Positions 15,453 through 24,371 of a DNA stretch of 40,147 bases are shown piece by piece. Made by a program: the position numbers and the translations under genes. Source of the DNA: an uncultured Lachnotalea sp. GTDB lineage: Bacteria; Bacillota; Clostridia; Lachnospirales; Lachnospiraceae. Under the pieces are notes generated by a model, which searched no databases, was not told where the DNA came from, and worked only from the letters and a program-made list of their open reading frames with translations. Location of the stretch: positions 1-40,147 of the forward strand of contig CAMSZT010000029.1 in NCBI GenBank assembly GCA_947066815.1. Reading direction: 5' to 3'. Positions within the stretch are counted from its first letter, which is position 1, and each line of letters begins with the position of its first letter.

Positions 15453-17519
15453 ATGCACCGGACAGATGGAATCAACAGACGAGCTCTTTTCAGTGACGAG
15501 ACAGCAGATTACCGATGTCCCATGGAGCCGGATGCGGGCGATACGGTCAGGATCAGGTTCCGGGCAGCAAAACAGGATCTGGACAGCGTATATCTGGTGG
15601 ATGACGGAGGCGGGCAGCAGGAGATGCGGCCGGTTTCCGGAGAAGGACAGCCGGCATTCACATTTTATGAAACAGAGATCCTTCTTTCTGAGGATCCATA
15701 CCGTTATTGTTTCCGGCTTGAAAAGGGCGGGGAGACCTGCTGGTACAGCAAGATCGGGGTTTCGGAACACCCGGAATGGGGGTATCCGTTCCGGATCACG
15801 CCGGGTTTCCATACGCCGGACTGGGCGAAGGGCGCCGTGATCTATCAGATCTTTGTGGACCGTTTCCGGAACGGATGCCCGGACAACGATGTGAGGGACG
15901 GGGAATATCTGTATGTGGACGGCCGGCCGGTCCGCAGGGTCAGGGACTGGGGGCAGCCGCCCGAGCCTCTGGATGTCAATAATTTTTACGGCGGGGACCT
16001 GCAGGGAGTCCTGGAGAAGCTGGATTATCTGAAGGATCTTGGCGTGGAAGTGATCTATTTTAATCCGATCTTCGTCTCCCCGTCAAACCATAAATATGAC
16101 ATCCAGGATTATGATTATATCGATCCCCATTACGGGAAGATTATCAATGATGTTTCCCGGCCGGTAGAGCCCGGCGAGACGAACCGGGAGGCGCTGGGAT
16201 ACATCACGAGGGTGACGGACAAGGTAAACCTGGAGGCCAGCAACGCTTTTTTTGCCGAAGTGGTGGAGGAGGCCCACAGGCGGGGCATGCGGGTAATCCT
16301 GGACGGCGTTTTCAACCACTGCGGTTCTTTCAACAAATGGATGGACCGGGAGCGGATCTACGAGGAGCAGGAGGGCTACGAGAAGGGGGCCTATGTCTCG
16401 GAGGAGAGTCCTTATCGGGATTTTTTTCGGTTTACGGGGGGGCACTGGTCTTATAATGTCCATTATGACGGCTGGTGGGGCCACGATACGTTGCCCAAAT
16501 TAAACTATGAGAAGTCCCAGGAGCTTTATGATTACATTATGAGGATCGGGCAGAAATGGGTGTCGGAGCCTTACAATGTGGACGGCTGGAGGCTGGATGT
16601 GGCGGCGGACCTGGGCCACAGTGAGGAGTTTAACCATAAATTCTGGCGGGATTTCAGAAAGAGTGTCAAGGCGGCGAAGCCGGATGCGCTGATCCTGGCG
16701 GAGCATTATGGGAATCCGGAGAGCTGGCTTGTCGGGGATCAGTGGGATACCGTCATGAATTACGACGCCTTCATGGAACCGCTCACCTGGTTTCTGACGG
16801 GGATGGAAAAGCACAGCGATGAGCGCCGGGACGATTTTTACGCGGACGGCGGGCTGTTTTTCCGGACCATGCGCCATGAGATGAGCCGGTTTCATGTGCA
16901 GTCCCTCCAGGTGGCCATGAACGAGCTTTCCAATCACGACCATTCCCGTTTTCTGACCAGGACCAACCGGACGGTGGGACGGACCGGCTCCATGGGAGCG
17001 GAGGCGGCGGATGAGGGTGTGAAAAAGAGGGTTCTGCACATGGCTGTGACGGTGCAGATGACCTGGCCGGGAGCGCCGACCATCTATTACGGGGACGAGG
17101 CGGGGCTGTGCGGATGGACCGATCCGGACAACCGGCGCACCTATCCCTGGGGGAACGAGGATCAGGCACTGATCCGGTTCCACAAATGCATGACCAGGAT
17201 CCATAAGGCTTATTCTGCCTTGAAGACCGGTTCTTTAAAGCCGCTGGCGGAGGGATGGCATTTGATCGCCTACGGAAGGTTTGACAAAAAGGACAGGCTG
17301 GCGGTGGCCCTGAACAGCAGCGAGTCTCCCATGTGGGTGGAGATCCCCGTGTGGGAGATCGGGGTCCGGCCGGACGGCCTCATGAGACGGCTGATGCTGA
17401 CGGCAGGGGATTCCTACGAGGAAAGGGAGGTCCTTGCCACCATACAGGACGGGATCCTGGCTATGGAGCTGCCGCCGGAGAGTTCGGTGATCTTTATAGA
17501 ATGTGAAAAAGAGGATTGA
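15453..17519 (+). CDS. GH13 alpha-glucan hydrolase (neopullulanase/cyclomaltodextrinase type)
   Basis: 688 aa, no signal peptide, so probably cytoplasmic: it would degrade imported maltodextrins, cyclodextrins or pullulan fragments. An N-terminal beta domain (about residues 1-120) typical of neopullulanase-type enzymes precedes the catalytic barrel. The GH13 regions are visible: DGVFNHCG near 284, GWRLDVA near 376-382 (nucleophile Asp), LAEHYG near 415 (acid/base Glu), and LSNHDHSRF near 493. The ATG at 15453 is chosen because the family fold begins here and GAGGAG lies a few nt upstream; the open frame extends further 5' but through a terminator hairpin. A terminator overlaps the stop. The exact substrate cannot be told from sequence. 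Confidence 0.9.
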   Translation: MHRTDGINRRALFSDETADYRCPMEPDAGDTVRIRFRAAKQDLDSVYLVDDGGGQQEMRPVSGEGQPAFTFYETEILLSEDPYRYCFRLEKGGETCWYSKIGVSEHPEWGYPFRITPGFHTPDWAKGAVIYQIFVDRFRNGCPDNDVRDGEYLYVDGRPVRRVRDWGQPPEPLDVNNFYGGDLQGVLEKLDYLKDLGVEVIYFNPIFVSPSNHKYDIQDYDYIDPHYGKIINDVSRPVEPGETNREALGYITRVTDKVNLEASNAFFAEVVEEAHRRGMRVILDGVFNHCGSFNKWMDRERIYEEQEGYEKGAYVSEESPYRDFFRFTGGHWSYNVHYDGWWGHDTLPKLNYEKSQELYDYIMRIGQKWVSEPYNVDGWRLDVAADLGHSEEFNHKFWRDFRKSVKAAKPDALILAEHYGNPESWLVGDQWDTVMNYDAFMEPLTWFLTGMEKHSDERRDDFYADGGLFFRTMRHEMSRFHVQSLQVAMNELSNHDHSRFLTRTNRTVGRTGSMGAEAADEGVKKRVLHMAVTVQMTWPGAPTIYYGDEAGLCGWTDPDNRRTYPWGNEDQALIRFHKCMTRIHKAYSALKTGSLKPLAEGWHLIAYGRFDKKDRLAVALNSSESPMWVEIPVWEIGVRPDGLMRRLMLTAGDSYEEREVLATIQDGILAMELPPESSVIFIECEKED

Positions 17520-17535
17520 CGCAGTCCTCTTTTTT
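17506..17535 (+). terminator. Terminator overlapping the hydrolase stop codon
   Basis: AAAAAGAGGA (17506-17515) pairs with TCCTCTTTTT (17525-17534); the TGA stop (17517-17519) is in the loop. A T-tract ends the structure. Confidence 0.88.
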
Positions 17536-17590
17536 CATTTAAGAAATTATTTTCTGCCTTTGGCGCATACTAAGTCCGAGGTGATAAAAT

Positions 17591-19054
17591 ATGAATTCTC
17601 TTTGGACGGAAACCATATCCATCCCGGAGCGGGAGGCCCTGCCCGGGGACATGAAGACAGAGGCGGCAGTAATCGGAGGCGGGCTGGCGGGGATCCTGAC
17701 GGCCAGGCTCCTCTCGGAGAGCGGCGTCAGGACGGTGGTCCTGGAGGCAGACCGGATCGGGGGCGGCCAGACGAAAAATACCACGGCAAAGATCACTTCC
17801 CAGCACGGACTGATCTACGACAGGCTGGCGGAGCAGTTCGGCATGGAGGCGGCGGAGCAGTATGCTTCGGCAGGAGAAAAGGCCATCGGCGAATACCGGC
17901 GCGTCATAAAAGAATACGGGATCGACTGCCATTTTACGGAGAGCAGCGCCTGCCTCTATTCCTGCAGAAAGGGGAAGGCACAGGAGGCGCTCATGCGGGA
18001 GGCAGAGACAGCGCAGGCCCTGGGGATCCCCGCGGGCTTTACCACGAAGACGGAGCTTCCCTTTCCGGTGACAGGGGCGGTCTGTTTTCACGGGCAGGCC
18101 CATTTCCATCCGCTGGAATTTTTAAAGGGGGCGGCGGAGGGGCTTACGGTCTACGAAAATACCCTGGTACTCTCGGTGGAGGGCAGCCAGGTCCGGACGG
18201 GACGGGGGACCGTGAGCGCGGAACACGTGGTGTTCGCATGCCATTATCCTTTTGTCAATGTACCAGGCTATTACTTTATGCGGATGTACCAGGAGCGCAG
18301 CTATGTGCTGGCGTTGGATATGGAGGGGCCGGGGAGAAGGGGGGCTTTTCTGCCTGAGGGAATGTATTACGGAGTGGATCGGGACGGCCTTTCCCTTCGG
18401 AGCGCCGCCGGCCTTTTGCTCCTCGGCGGGGAAGGGCACCGGACCGGGGAAAACCGGGAGGGAGGCAGATACGGGAAGCTCCTGGAACGGGCGAAGGCAC
18501 TCTGGCCGGACTGCAGAGAAAGGTTCCGCTGGTCGGCCCAGGACTGCATGACCCTGGACGGCCTGCCCTATATCGGCCGGTTTTCCGCGAAAACGCCGAA
18601 CTGGTATGTGGCGACCGGTTTTCAGAAATGGGGGATGACAAACTCCATGGCGGCGGCAATGGTCATCCGGGACGCCATCATCGGAAAGGAAAATCCGGAT
18701 GCGGCAGTGTTTTCGCCGGAACGGTTCACACCGGCGGCCTCCGCGAAAAATTTTGTGTCAGGCGGCCTTCACTCGGTCCGGGACCTGGCCAGGGAGGTCT
18801 TTATGCCGCCCCGGGCCATGACGGAGGAGCTTCCCTGCGGCCACGGCGGAGTGGTGGAGTTTGAGGGAAAGAAGGCCGGCGTCTACAAGGAGGAGAACGG
18901 GGAACTCCATGTGGTCTCCGTCCGTTGCCCCCACATGGGCTGCCAGCTGGAGTGGAATCCGGACGAGAAGAGCTGGGACTGTCCCTGTCACGGTTCCCGC
19001 TTTGACTATACGGGAAAGCGGATCGACAACCCGGCTCAGGAGGGGATAAAATAG
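17591..19054 (+). CDS. FAD-dependent oxidoreductase with C-terminal Rieske domain
   Basis: Two-domain redox enzyme of 487 aa. The N-terminal part is a DAO-type FAD oxidoreductase: dinucleotide motif VIGGGLAGILTARLL from about residue 26, and further family features such as GLPYIGRF and the late GFQKWGMT near the flavin. The C-terminal domain (about 400-487) is a Rieske [2Fe-2S] centre: CPHMGC at 446-451 and CPCHGSRF from 464. These give the ligands Cys446, His448, Cys464 and His467; Cys451 and Cys466 could form the stabilising disulfide seen in cytochrome bc1-type Rieske proteins. Similar fusions are found in many anaerobes and bacilli, but the substrate is unknown. The gene stands alone, between a terminator and the convergent plsC-like gene. 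Confidence 0.88.
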   Translation: MNSLWTETISIPEREALPGDMKTEAAVIGGGLAGILTARLLSESGVRTVVLEADRIGGGQTKNTTAKITSQHGLIYDRLAEQFGMEAAEQYASAGEKAIGEYRRVIKEYGIDCHFTESSACLYSCRKGKAQEALMREAETAQALGIPAGFTTKTELPFPVTGAVCFHGQAHFHPLEFLKGAAEGLTVYENTLVLSVEGSQVRTGRGTVSAEHVVFACHYPFVNVPGYYFMRMYQERSYVLALDMEGPGRRGAFLPEGMYYGVDRDGLSLRSAAGLLLLGGEGHRTGENREGGRYGKLLERAKALWPDCRERFRWSAQDCMTLDGLPYIGRFSAKTPNWYVATGFQKWGMTNSMAAAMVIRDAIIGKENPDAAVFSPERFTPAASAKNFVSGGLHSVRDLAREVFMPPRAMTEELPCGHGGVVEFEGKKAGVYKEENGELHVVSVRCPHMGCQLEWNPDEKSWDCPCHGSRFDYTGKRIDNPAQEGIK

Positions 19055-19065
19055 AAAAGCGTTCT

Positions 19066-19791
19066 TTATCTCATCTCCTCCGGGAGCATCTCTAAGATCC
19101 GTTCCCTTGTGTATGCTCCCAGGAATTTTTTCTGCTGTCTGTCCAGGGCGGCAACGTCGATGGGTTCGCCGAAGGTGACGGTCACATGGGAACGCTTCAC
19201 CCGGGGAAGGTGTTTTTCAAAGATCTCGGCGGTTCCTGTCATGGCTACGGGGATGATGGGGCAGCCGCTCTTCTCGGCGATCTTCATGCTGCCCTCCTTG
19301 AAATCCATCAGGCCGGAGCCGGGATTGCGGGTGCCTTCCGGAAAGATCCAGATGCTGACGCCGTTTTTCACGTGATCGATCCCGGTCAGGATCGTCTTAA
19401 GCCCTTCTTTTAGATTTTCCCGGTCCAGGAACAGGCAGTGGAGGTTGGTCATCCACCGCCTTAAGAAAAAGATCTTCTGCATTTCCTTTTTTGCCACGAA
19501 ACCGGCTTCCCCTTTGATCAGTCGGTAGCCGATGACGATGTCGAAGTAACTCCGATGGTTGCCCACGTAGAGTACCGGGCGGTCGTCGGGAATATTTTCT
19601 CGGCCCGTCACCTCGATTTTTGTTCCGGCCAGGAACAGGATAACGCCGAAAGCCCTCTGGACCAGCCAGAGGGAACTTTTTGATTTGGCTTCGGGGTTAA
19701 ATTTCCCGATGATCCATTCCACCAGAAGGGCGGGGCAGAGAAGGACCAGGAAAAAGAAAAGAAAAAGTCCGATGAGGATCAGTCGTATCAT
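19066..19791 (-). CDS. plsC: 1-acyl-glycerol-3-phosphate acyltransferase (PlsC-like)
   Basis: Membrane-bound acyltransferase, 241 aa, which would acylate lysophosphatidic acid to phosphatidic acid in phospholipid synthesis. An N-terminal membrane segment (about residues 2-27) is followed by the acyltransferase motif HX4D (His79 to Asp84, NHRSYFD), the lipid-binding FPEGTRN block and a conserved IIPVAMTG. It lies 48 nt after pncB in the same direction, so the two are likely one transcript. The stop codon is only 11 nt from the convergent oxidoreductase stop, with no clear terminator between them. Confidence 0.9.
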   Translation of the reverse strand: MIRLILIGLFLFFFLVLLCPALLVEWIIGKFNPEAKSKSSLWLVQRAFGVILFLAGTKIEVTGRENIPDDRPVLYVGNHRSYFDIVIGYRLIKGEAGFVAKKEMQKIFFLRRWMTNLHCLFLDRENLKEGLKTILTGIDHVKNGVSIWIFPEGTRNPGSGLMDFKEGSMKIAEKSGCPIIPVAMTGTAEIFEKHLPRVKRSHVTVTFGEPIDVAALDRQQKKFLGAYTRERILEMLPEEMR

Positions 19792-19839
19792 AAAGGTCTC
19801 CCGTTCGTCGTTTTTAGGGCGTTTTCCGAAGCTCCTGCC

Positions 19840-21312
19840 CTAATCTGTCTGATGGTGGGTCATATTGTCGACGGACTCCAGCAGGTCGTTCTTCATGGCG
19901 TGGAGCCTGGCCGACAGGTCGATATGGGCCCGGTGGGGATTGATCAGGCGTTTTGCCTCGTCCCAGAGGGTGTCCAGCTCTCGTTTGCAGTAATCCCGGA
20001 TCTCCATGACGGAATCCGACTGATAGACACATTCCCCGTTCTTAAATATCTGCACGGGGAGCTCTCTGATGGTGTAGGTCCTGGGCGCCAGGTGGGTCTT
20101 CTTCCAGGTGTCGATAGGATCGAACAGGAGGAGCGGCTGGTCGGAGGAATATTCCTCGTCGACAAGGGCGATCAGGTCGGCGATCATCTTTCCGGTCTCG
20201 GCGCCGTAGATGCGGTAGACCGTCTTGTTGCCGGGGTTGGTGACCTTCTCTGTGTTTTCCGAGAGTTTGATCTTGGGAATGAACTCTCCTGTCTTCTTAT
20301 CCTTCAAGGCTACCAGCTTGTAGACGCCGCCGAAGGCGGGCCAGTCGCTGCTGGTGATCATATTGGTGCCGACGCCCCAGGAATTGATGGCGGCTCCCTG
20401 GGTCTTTAAGCTGTTGATCAGATGCTCGTCCAGATCGCTGGAGGCGGAGATGACGGCGTCGCCGAAGCCGGCCTCCGTGAGCATCTTCTTGGCTTCCTTG
20501 GAGAGGTAGGCCAGGTCGCCGCTGTCTAAGCGGATGCCGTAGCCCTTCAGGGGAATGCCCTCCGCCTTCATCTCGTTAAAGACTTTGATGGCGTTGGGAA
20601 CGCCGGAGCGGAGCGTGTCGTAGGTGTCCACCAGCAGGATGCAGGCGGTGGGGTAAAGCCTCGCATAGGTGCGGAAGGCCGTCAGCTCGTCGGGGAAGCT
20701 CATGATCCAGCTGTGGGCGTGGGTGCCCTTCACCGGGACGTCAAACATCTGCCCGGCCAGCACGTTGGAGGTGCCGATGCAGCCGCCGATCATGGCGGCC
20801 CTTGCGCCGTAAATGCCGGCATCCGGTCCCTGGGCGCGCCTCAGGCCAAACTCCATGATGCCGTCGCCCCTCGCCGCATGGACCACCCGGGCAGTTTTGG
20901 TGGCGATCAGGCATTGGTGGTTGATGATATTGAGGATCGCCGTCTCCACAAGCTGGGCTTCCATGATCGGCGCGATCACCTTGACCAGGGGCTCCCTGGG
21001 AAAGACCACGGTTCCCTCGGGAATAGCGAAAATATCGCCGGAAAATCTAAAATTCCGCAGATAATCCAGGAAATCTTCCTCGAACAGCCCGGTGCTTCTC
21101 AGATAATCCACTTCTTCCCCGCCGAAGTGCAGATCCTTCACATAGTCGATGACCTGCTCCAATCCGGCCATGATGGCAAATCCGTTTCCGCTGGGATTGG
21201 TCCGGTAGAAAACGTCAAAGACTGCCGTCTGGTTTGCGTTCTCTTTAAAATATCCCTGCATCATGGTAAGCTCATACAGGTCGGTCATCAGTGTCAGGTT
21301 TCTGGTGTCCAT
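19840..21312 (-). CDS. pncB: Nicotinate phosphoribosyltransferase
   Basis: NAD salvage enzyme, 490 aa: condenses nicotinate with PRPP, with ATP hydrolysis, to give nicotinate mononucleotide. N-terminal LTMTDLYELTMMQGYF (core LYELTMMQGY), the MEFGLRRAQGPD block, and VKGTHAHSW with the phosphorylatable histidine are present, as well as GIRLDSGDLAYL for phosphate binding. The ATG is preceded by AAGGAG. A promoter with an extended -10 lies upstream (21370-21397, minus strand). It lies next to the divergent leuB operon, with which it shares a 288-bp intergenic region. Confidence 0.95.
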   Translation of the reverse strand: MDTRNLTLMTDLYELTMMQGYFKENANQTAVFDVFYRTNPSGNGFAIMAGLEQVIDYVKDLHFGGEEVDYLRSTGLFEEDFLDYLRNFRFSGDIFAIPEGTVVFPREPLVKVIAPIMEAQLVETAILNIINHQCLIATKTARVVHAARGDGIMEFGLRRAQGPDAGIYGARAAMIGGCIGTSNVLAGQMFDVPVKGTHAHSWIMSFPDELTAFRTYARLYPTACILLVDTYDTLRSGVPNAIKVFNEMKAEGIPLKGYGIRLDSGDLAYLSKEAKKMLTEAGFGDAVISASSDLDEHLINSLKTQGAAINSWGVGTNMITSSDWPAFGGVYKLVALKDKKTGEFIPKIKLSENTEKVTNPGNKTVYRIYGAETGKMIADLIALVDEEYSSDQPLLLFDPIDTWKKTHLAPRTYTIRELPVQIFKNGECVYQSDSVMEIRDYCKRELDTLWDEAKRLINPHRAHIDLSARLHAMKNDLLESVDNMTHHQTD

Positions 21313-21369
21313 AATATCTCCTTTCGGCCTGCCGCATTCCGCCGGCCGGTCCGGTTTCTTCTTTGTTTT

Positions 21370-21397
21370 ATTATAGCATGATTTCGGTTTAAAACAA
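21370..21397 (-). promoter_or_regulatory. Promoter of pncB-plsC
   Basis: Reading the minus strand, TTGTTT (21397-21392) and TATAAT (21375-21370) are 16 bp apart, and the -10 is preceded by TGC, giving an extended -10. Confidence 0.75.
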
Positions 21398-21535
21398 GTA
21401 TTACATTGACGCTTATGGGTGACAAGACAAGAAGGTATAATTTCCGATCATTCCGAAAATCCATTCCATAACAGAATGTTATATCAGAAATTCCAGTTTT
21501 GTATGGACGGATTGCTGGAAAATCCCGTGTACGGC

Positions 21536-21564
21536 TTGAAAAACAACAAAAAATAAGATACTAT
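21536..21564 (+). promoter_or_regulatory. Promoter of leuB-ilvD-ilvB
   Basis: TTGAAA (21536-21541) and TACTAT (21559-21564), spacer 17 bp, about 35 bp before the leuB ATG. A second TATAAT at 21436-21441 has no good -35. The resulting leader is too short for a T-box or leucine attenuator. Confidence 0.65.
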
Positions 21565-21600
21565 AAAGGGTAATCGAAGAAAGAAGGAGAGAGAAGCCTT

Positions 21601-22686
21601 ATGGATTATCAGATTGCGGTGATTCCCGGTGACGGTATCGGGCCGGAAATTGTTACGGAGGCCATGAAGGTGCTTGACCGGGTCGGTGCCGTTTATGGCC
21701 ACACATTTACATATAAAAAGCTTTTGATGGGCGGGGCGTCCATCGACGTCCATGGAGTGCCCCTGACGGAAGAAACTCTTGCGGAGGCGAAGGCCAGCGA
21801 CTCGGTCCTTCTGGGGGCCGTGGGCGGAAACGTGGGCAATTCCCGCTGGTACGACGGGCCGCCGGCCACAAGGCCGGAAGCCGGGCTCCTCGGCATTCGC
21901 AAAGGGCTGGAACTTTTTGCCAACATCCGGCCGGCCTGGCTCTATCAGGAGCTGGCGGATGCCTGCCCTCTGAAGAAGGAGATCATCGGCGACGGCTTTG
22001 ACATGGTGATCATGCGGGAGCTGACCGGGGGGCTTTACTTCGGGGAGCGAAAGACCGTGACGGAGAACGGCGTGAGGAAGGCCGTGGACACCTTGGTCTA
22101 CGACGAGAACGAGATCCGGCGCATCGCCGTCAAGGCCTTTGAGATCGCCGGGAAGCGGTCAAAAAAGCTGATCAGCGTGGACAAGGCCAACGTGCTTGAT
22201 TCCTCCAGGCTCTGGAGGGCCGTGGTGGACGAGACGGCGAAGGATTATCCGGACATTGAGGTGAGCCACATGCTGGTGGACAATGCGGCCATGCAGCTTG
22301 TGATGGATCCGGGCCAGTTCGACGTGGTGCTGACGGAGAACATGTTCGGGGACATTCTCTCCGACGAGGCCAGCGAGATCACGGGCTCCATCGGCATGCT
22401 GCCCTCGGCGAGCCTTGGAGAGACGAAGCTGGGGCTCTATGAACCCAGCCACGGTTCCGCGCCGGACATTGCGGGGAAGGACATCGCGAACCCTCTGGCG
22501 ACGATCCTGTCGGCGGCCATGATGCTCCGGTATTCCTTTGATCTGGATAAAGAGGCGGACGCCGTGGAGGCGGCGGTGCAGCAGGTGCTCACGGACGGAT
22601 ACCGGACGGGAGATATCTTCTCGGAGGGATGTAAAAAGGTCGGCACGAAGGAAATGGGAAGCTTAGTAGCGGAAAGGATCAGGTGA
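21601..22686 (+). CDS. leuB: 3-isopropylmalate dehydrogenase
   Basis: Leucine biosynthesis enzyme, 361 aa: NAD-dependent oxidation and decarboxylation of 3-isopropylmalate. N-terminal [14 protein letters not shown]-type motif (here [12 protein letters not shown]), the substrate loop [30 protein letters not shown], and the NAD-binding [13 protein letters not shown] are all present. Gene order leuB-ilvD-ilvB with 6- and 14-nt gaps suggests one operon. leuA, leuC and leuD are not in the window. Confidence 0.96.
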   Translation: MDYQIAVIPGDGIGPEIVTEAMKVLDRVGAVYGHTFTYKKLLMGGASIDVHGVPLTEETLAEAKASDSVLLGAVGGNVGNSRWYDGPPATRPEAGLLGIRKGLELFANIRPAWLYQELADACPLKKEIIGDGFDMVIMRELTGGLYFGERKTVTENGVRKAVDTLVYDENEIRRIAVKAFEIAGKRSKKLISVDKANVLDSSRLWRAVVDETAKDYPDIEVSHMLVDNAAMQLVMDPGQFDVVLTENMFGDILSDEASEITGSIGMLPSASLGETKLGLYEPSHGSAPDIAGKDIANPLATILSAAMMLRYSFDLDKEADAVEAAVQQVLTDGYRTGDIFSEGCKKVGTKEMGSLVAERIR

Positions 22687-22692
22687 AGATAG

Positions 22693-24357
22693 ATGAGAAG
22701 TGACGCAGTAAAGAAGGGGATGCAGCAGGCGCCCCACAGATCGCTGTTTAATGCCCTCGGTTATACGGAGGAGGAGCTTAACCGGCCGCTTATTGGCATT
22801 GTGAGCTCCTACAACGAGATCGTGCCGGGACACATGAATCTGGACAAGATCGTGGCGGCCGTGAAGCAGGGAGTCGCCATGGCGGGCGGGACGCCCATCG
22901 TGTTTCCGGCCATCGCCGTGTGTGACGGCATTGCCATGGGCCACATGGGGATGAAGTATTCCCTGGTGACCAGGGACTTGATCGCCGATTCCACGGAGTG
23001 CATGGCCCTGGCCCATCAGTTCGACGCCTTGGTCATGGTCCCCAACTGCGACAAGAACGTGCCGGGACTTTTGATGGCGGCGGCCAGGCTGAACATCCCG
23101 ACCATCTTTGTCAGCGGCGGCCCCATGCTGGCGGGCCGCGTGAAGGGGCAGAAGAGAAGCCTTTCCAGCATGTTCGAGGCGGTGGGCTCCTACAGCGCCG
23201 GCACCATGAGCGAGGAGGATGTGAGGGAGTTTGAGAACAAGGTATGTCCCACCTGCGGCTCCTGCTCCGGCATGTACACGGCCAACAGCATGAACTGCTT
23301 GACGGAGGCCCTCGGCATGGGGCTCCCCGGAAACGGAACCATTCCCGCCGTCTATTCGGAGCGGATCAAGCTGGCGAAGCGGGCGGGCATGCAGATCATG
23401 GAGCTCTTGAAAAAGGACATCAAGCCCCGCGACATTATGAATGAGAAAGCGTTCATGAACGCGCTGACCGTGGACATGGCCCTCGGGTGCAGCACCAACA
23501 GCATGCTCCATCTCCCGGCCATCGCCCATGAGGCGGGCGTGGAACTGAATGTGGACATCGCCAACGAGGTGAGCGCCAGGACGCCCAACCTCTGCCATCT
23601 GGCTCCGGCGGGCCCCACGTACATGGAGGACCTGAACGAGGCGGGCGGCGTCTACGCGGTCATGAACGAACTGTCGAAGAAGGATTTATTATATACGGAT
23701 CTGATCACGGCCACCGGGAAGACGGTGGGGGAGAACATCGCGGGCTGCGAGATCCGGGACAAAGAGGTGATCCGCCCTCTGGATGATCCCTACAGTGAAA
23801 CCGGCGGCCTTGCCATCCTGAAGGGGAATATCGCCCCCGACTCCGGCGTGGTGAAGCGCTCGGCGGTGGTGCCGGAGATGATGAAGCACGAGGGTCCGGC
23901 CAGGGTCTTTGACTGCGAGGAGGACGCCATCGAGGCCATCAAGGGCGGAAAGATCGTGGCGGGCGACGTGGTGGTCATCCGCTATGAGGGCCCCAAGGGC
24001 GGTCCCGGCATGAGGGAGATGTTAAATCCTACCTCGGCCATTGCGGGCATGGGTCTCGGCTCCAGCGTGGCCCTGATCACCGACGGACGGTTTTCCGGCG
24101 CCTCCAGGGGAGCTTCCATCGGCCACGTGTCCCCGGAAGCGGCGGTCGGCGGCCCCATCGCCCTGATCGAGGAGGGCGACATCATTGCCATCGACATCGA
24201 CGCCTGCAGCCTGAACGTGAAGGTGTCGGACGAGGAGCTTGCCGCAAGGCGGGCGAAATGGCAGCCCAGGGAGCCGAAGATCACCACGGGATACCTGGCC
24301 CGCTATGCGAACCTGGTGACGTCCGGAAACACAGGGGCGATCCTGCAGGATAAATAA
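22693..24357 (+). CDS. ilvD: Dihydroxy-acid dehydratase
   Basis: Fe-S enzyme, 554 aa, which dehydrates 2,3-dihydroxy-3-methylbutanoate and the corresponding isoleucine intermediate, in valine, leucine and isoleucine synthesis. Cluster cysteines are in PNCDKN (about residue 118) and [19 protein letters not shown] (about residues 188-206). The C-terminal half has GRFSGASRG and a conserved GHVSPEA. It begins 6 nt after leuB, and ilvB follows after 14 nt. Confidence 0.97.
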   Translation: MRSDAVKKGMQQAPHRSLFNALGYTEEELNRPLIGIVSSYNEIVPGHMNLDKIVAAVKQGVAMAGGTPIVFPAIAVCDGIAMGHMGMKYSLVTRDLIADSTECMALAHQFDALVMVPNCDKNVPGLLMAAARLNIPTIFVSGGPMLAGRVKGQKRSLSSMFEAVGSYSAGTMSEEDVREFENKVCPTCGSCSGMYTANSMNCLTEALGMGLPGNGTIPAVYSERIKLAKRAGMQIMELLKKDIKPRDIMNEKAFMNALTVDMALGCSTNSMLHLPAIAHEAGVELNVDIANEVSARTPNLCHLAPAGPTYMEDLNEAGGVYAVMNELSKKDLLYTDLITATGKTVGENIAGCEIRDKEVIRPLDDPYSETGGLAILKGNIAPDSGVVKRSAVVPEMMKHEGPARVFDCEEDAIEAIKGGKIVAGDVVVIRYEGPKGGPGMREMLNPTSAIAGMGLGSSVALITDGRFSGASRGASIGHVSPEAAVGGPIALIEEGDIIAIDIDACSLNVKVSDEELAARRAKWQPREPKITTGYLARYANLVTSGNTGAILQDK

Positions 24358-24371
24358 GGAGGAGAACAACC

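Noticed and set aside
21406-21441. TTGACG and TATAAT upstream of leuB as a promoter
   Set aside because: The spacing is 24 bp, too long for a normal sigma-A promoter; the pair at 21536-21564 is better.
21436-21564. Possible CodY boxes (GAAAAT motifs) upstream of leuB
   Set aside because: The best candidates have five or six mismatches to the 15-bp consensus, too many to support regulation by CodY.
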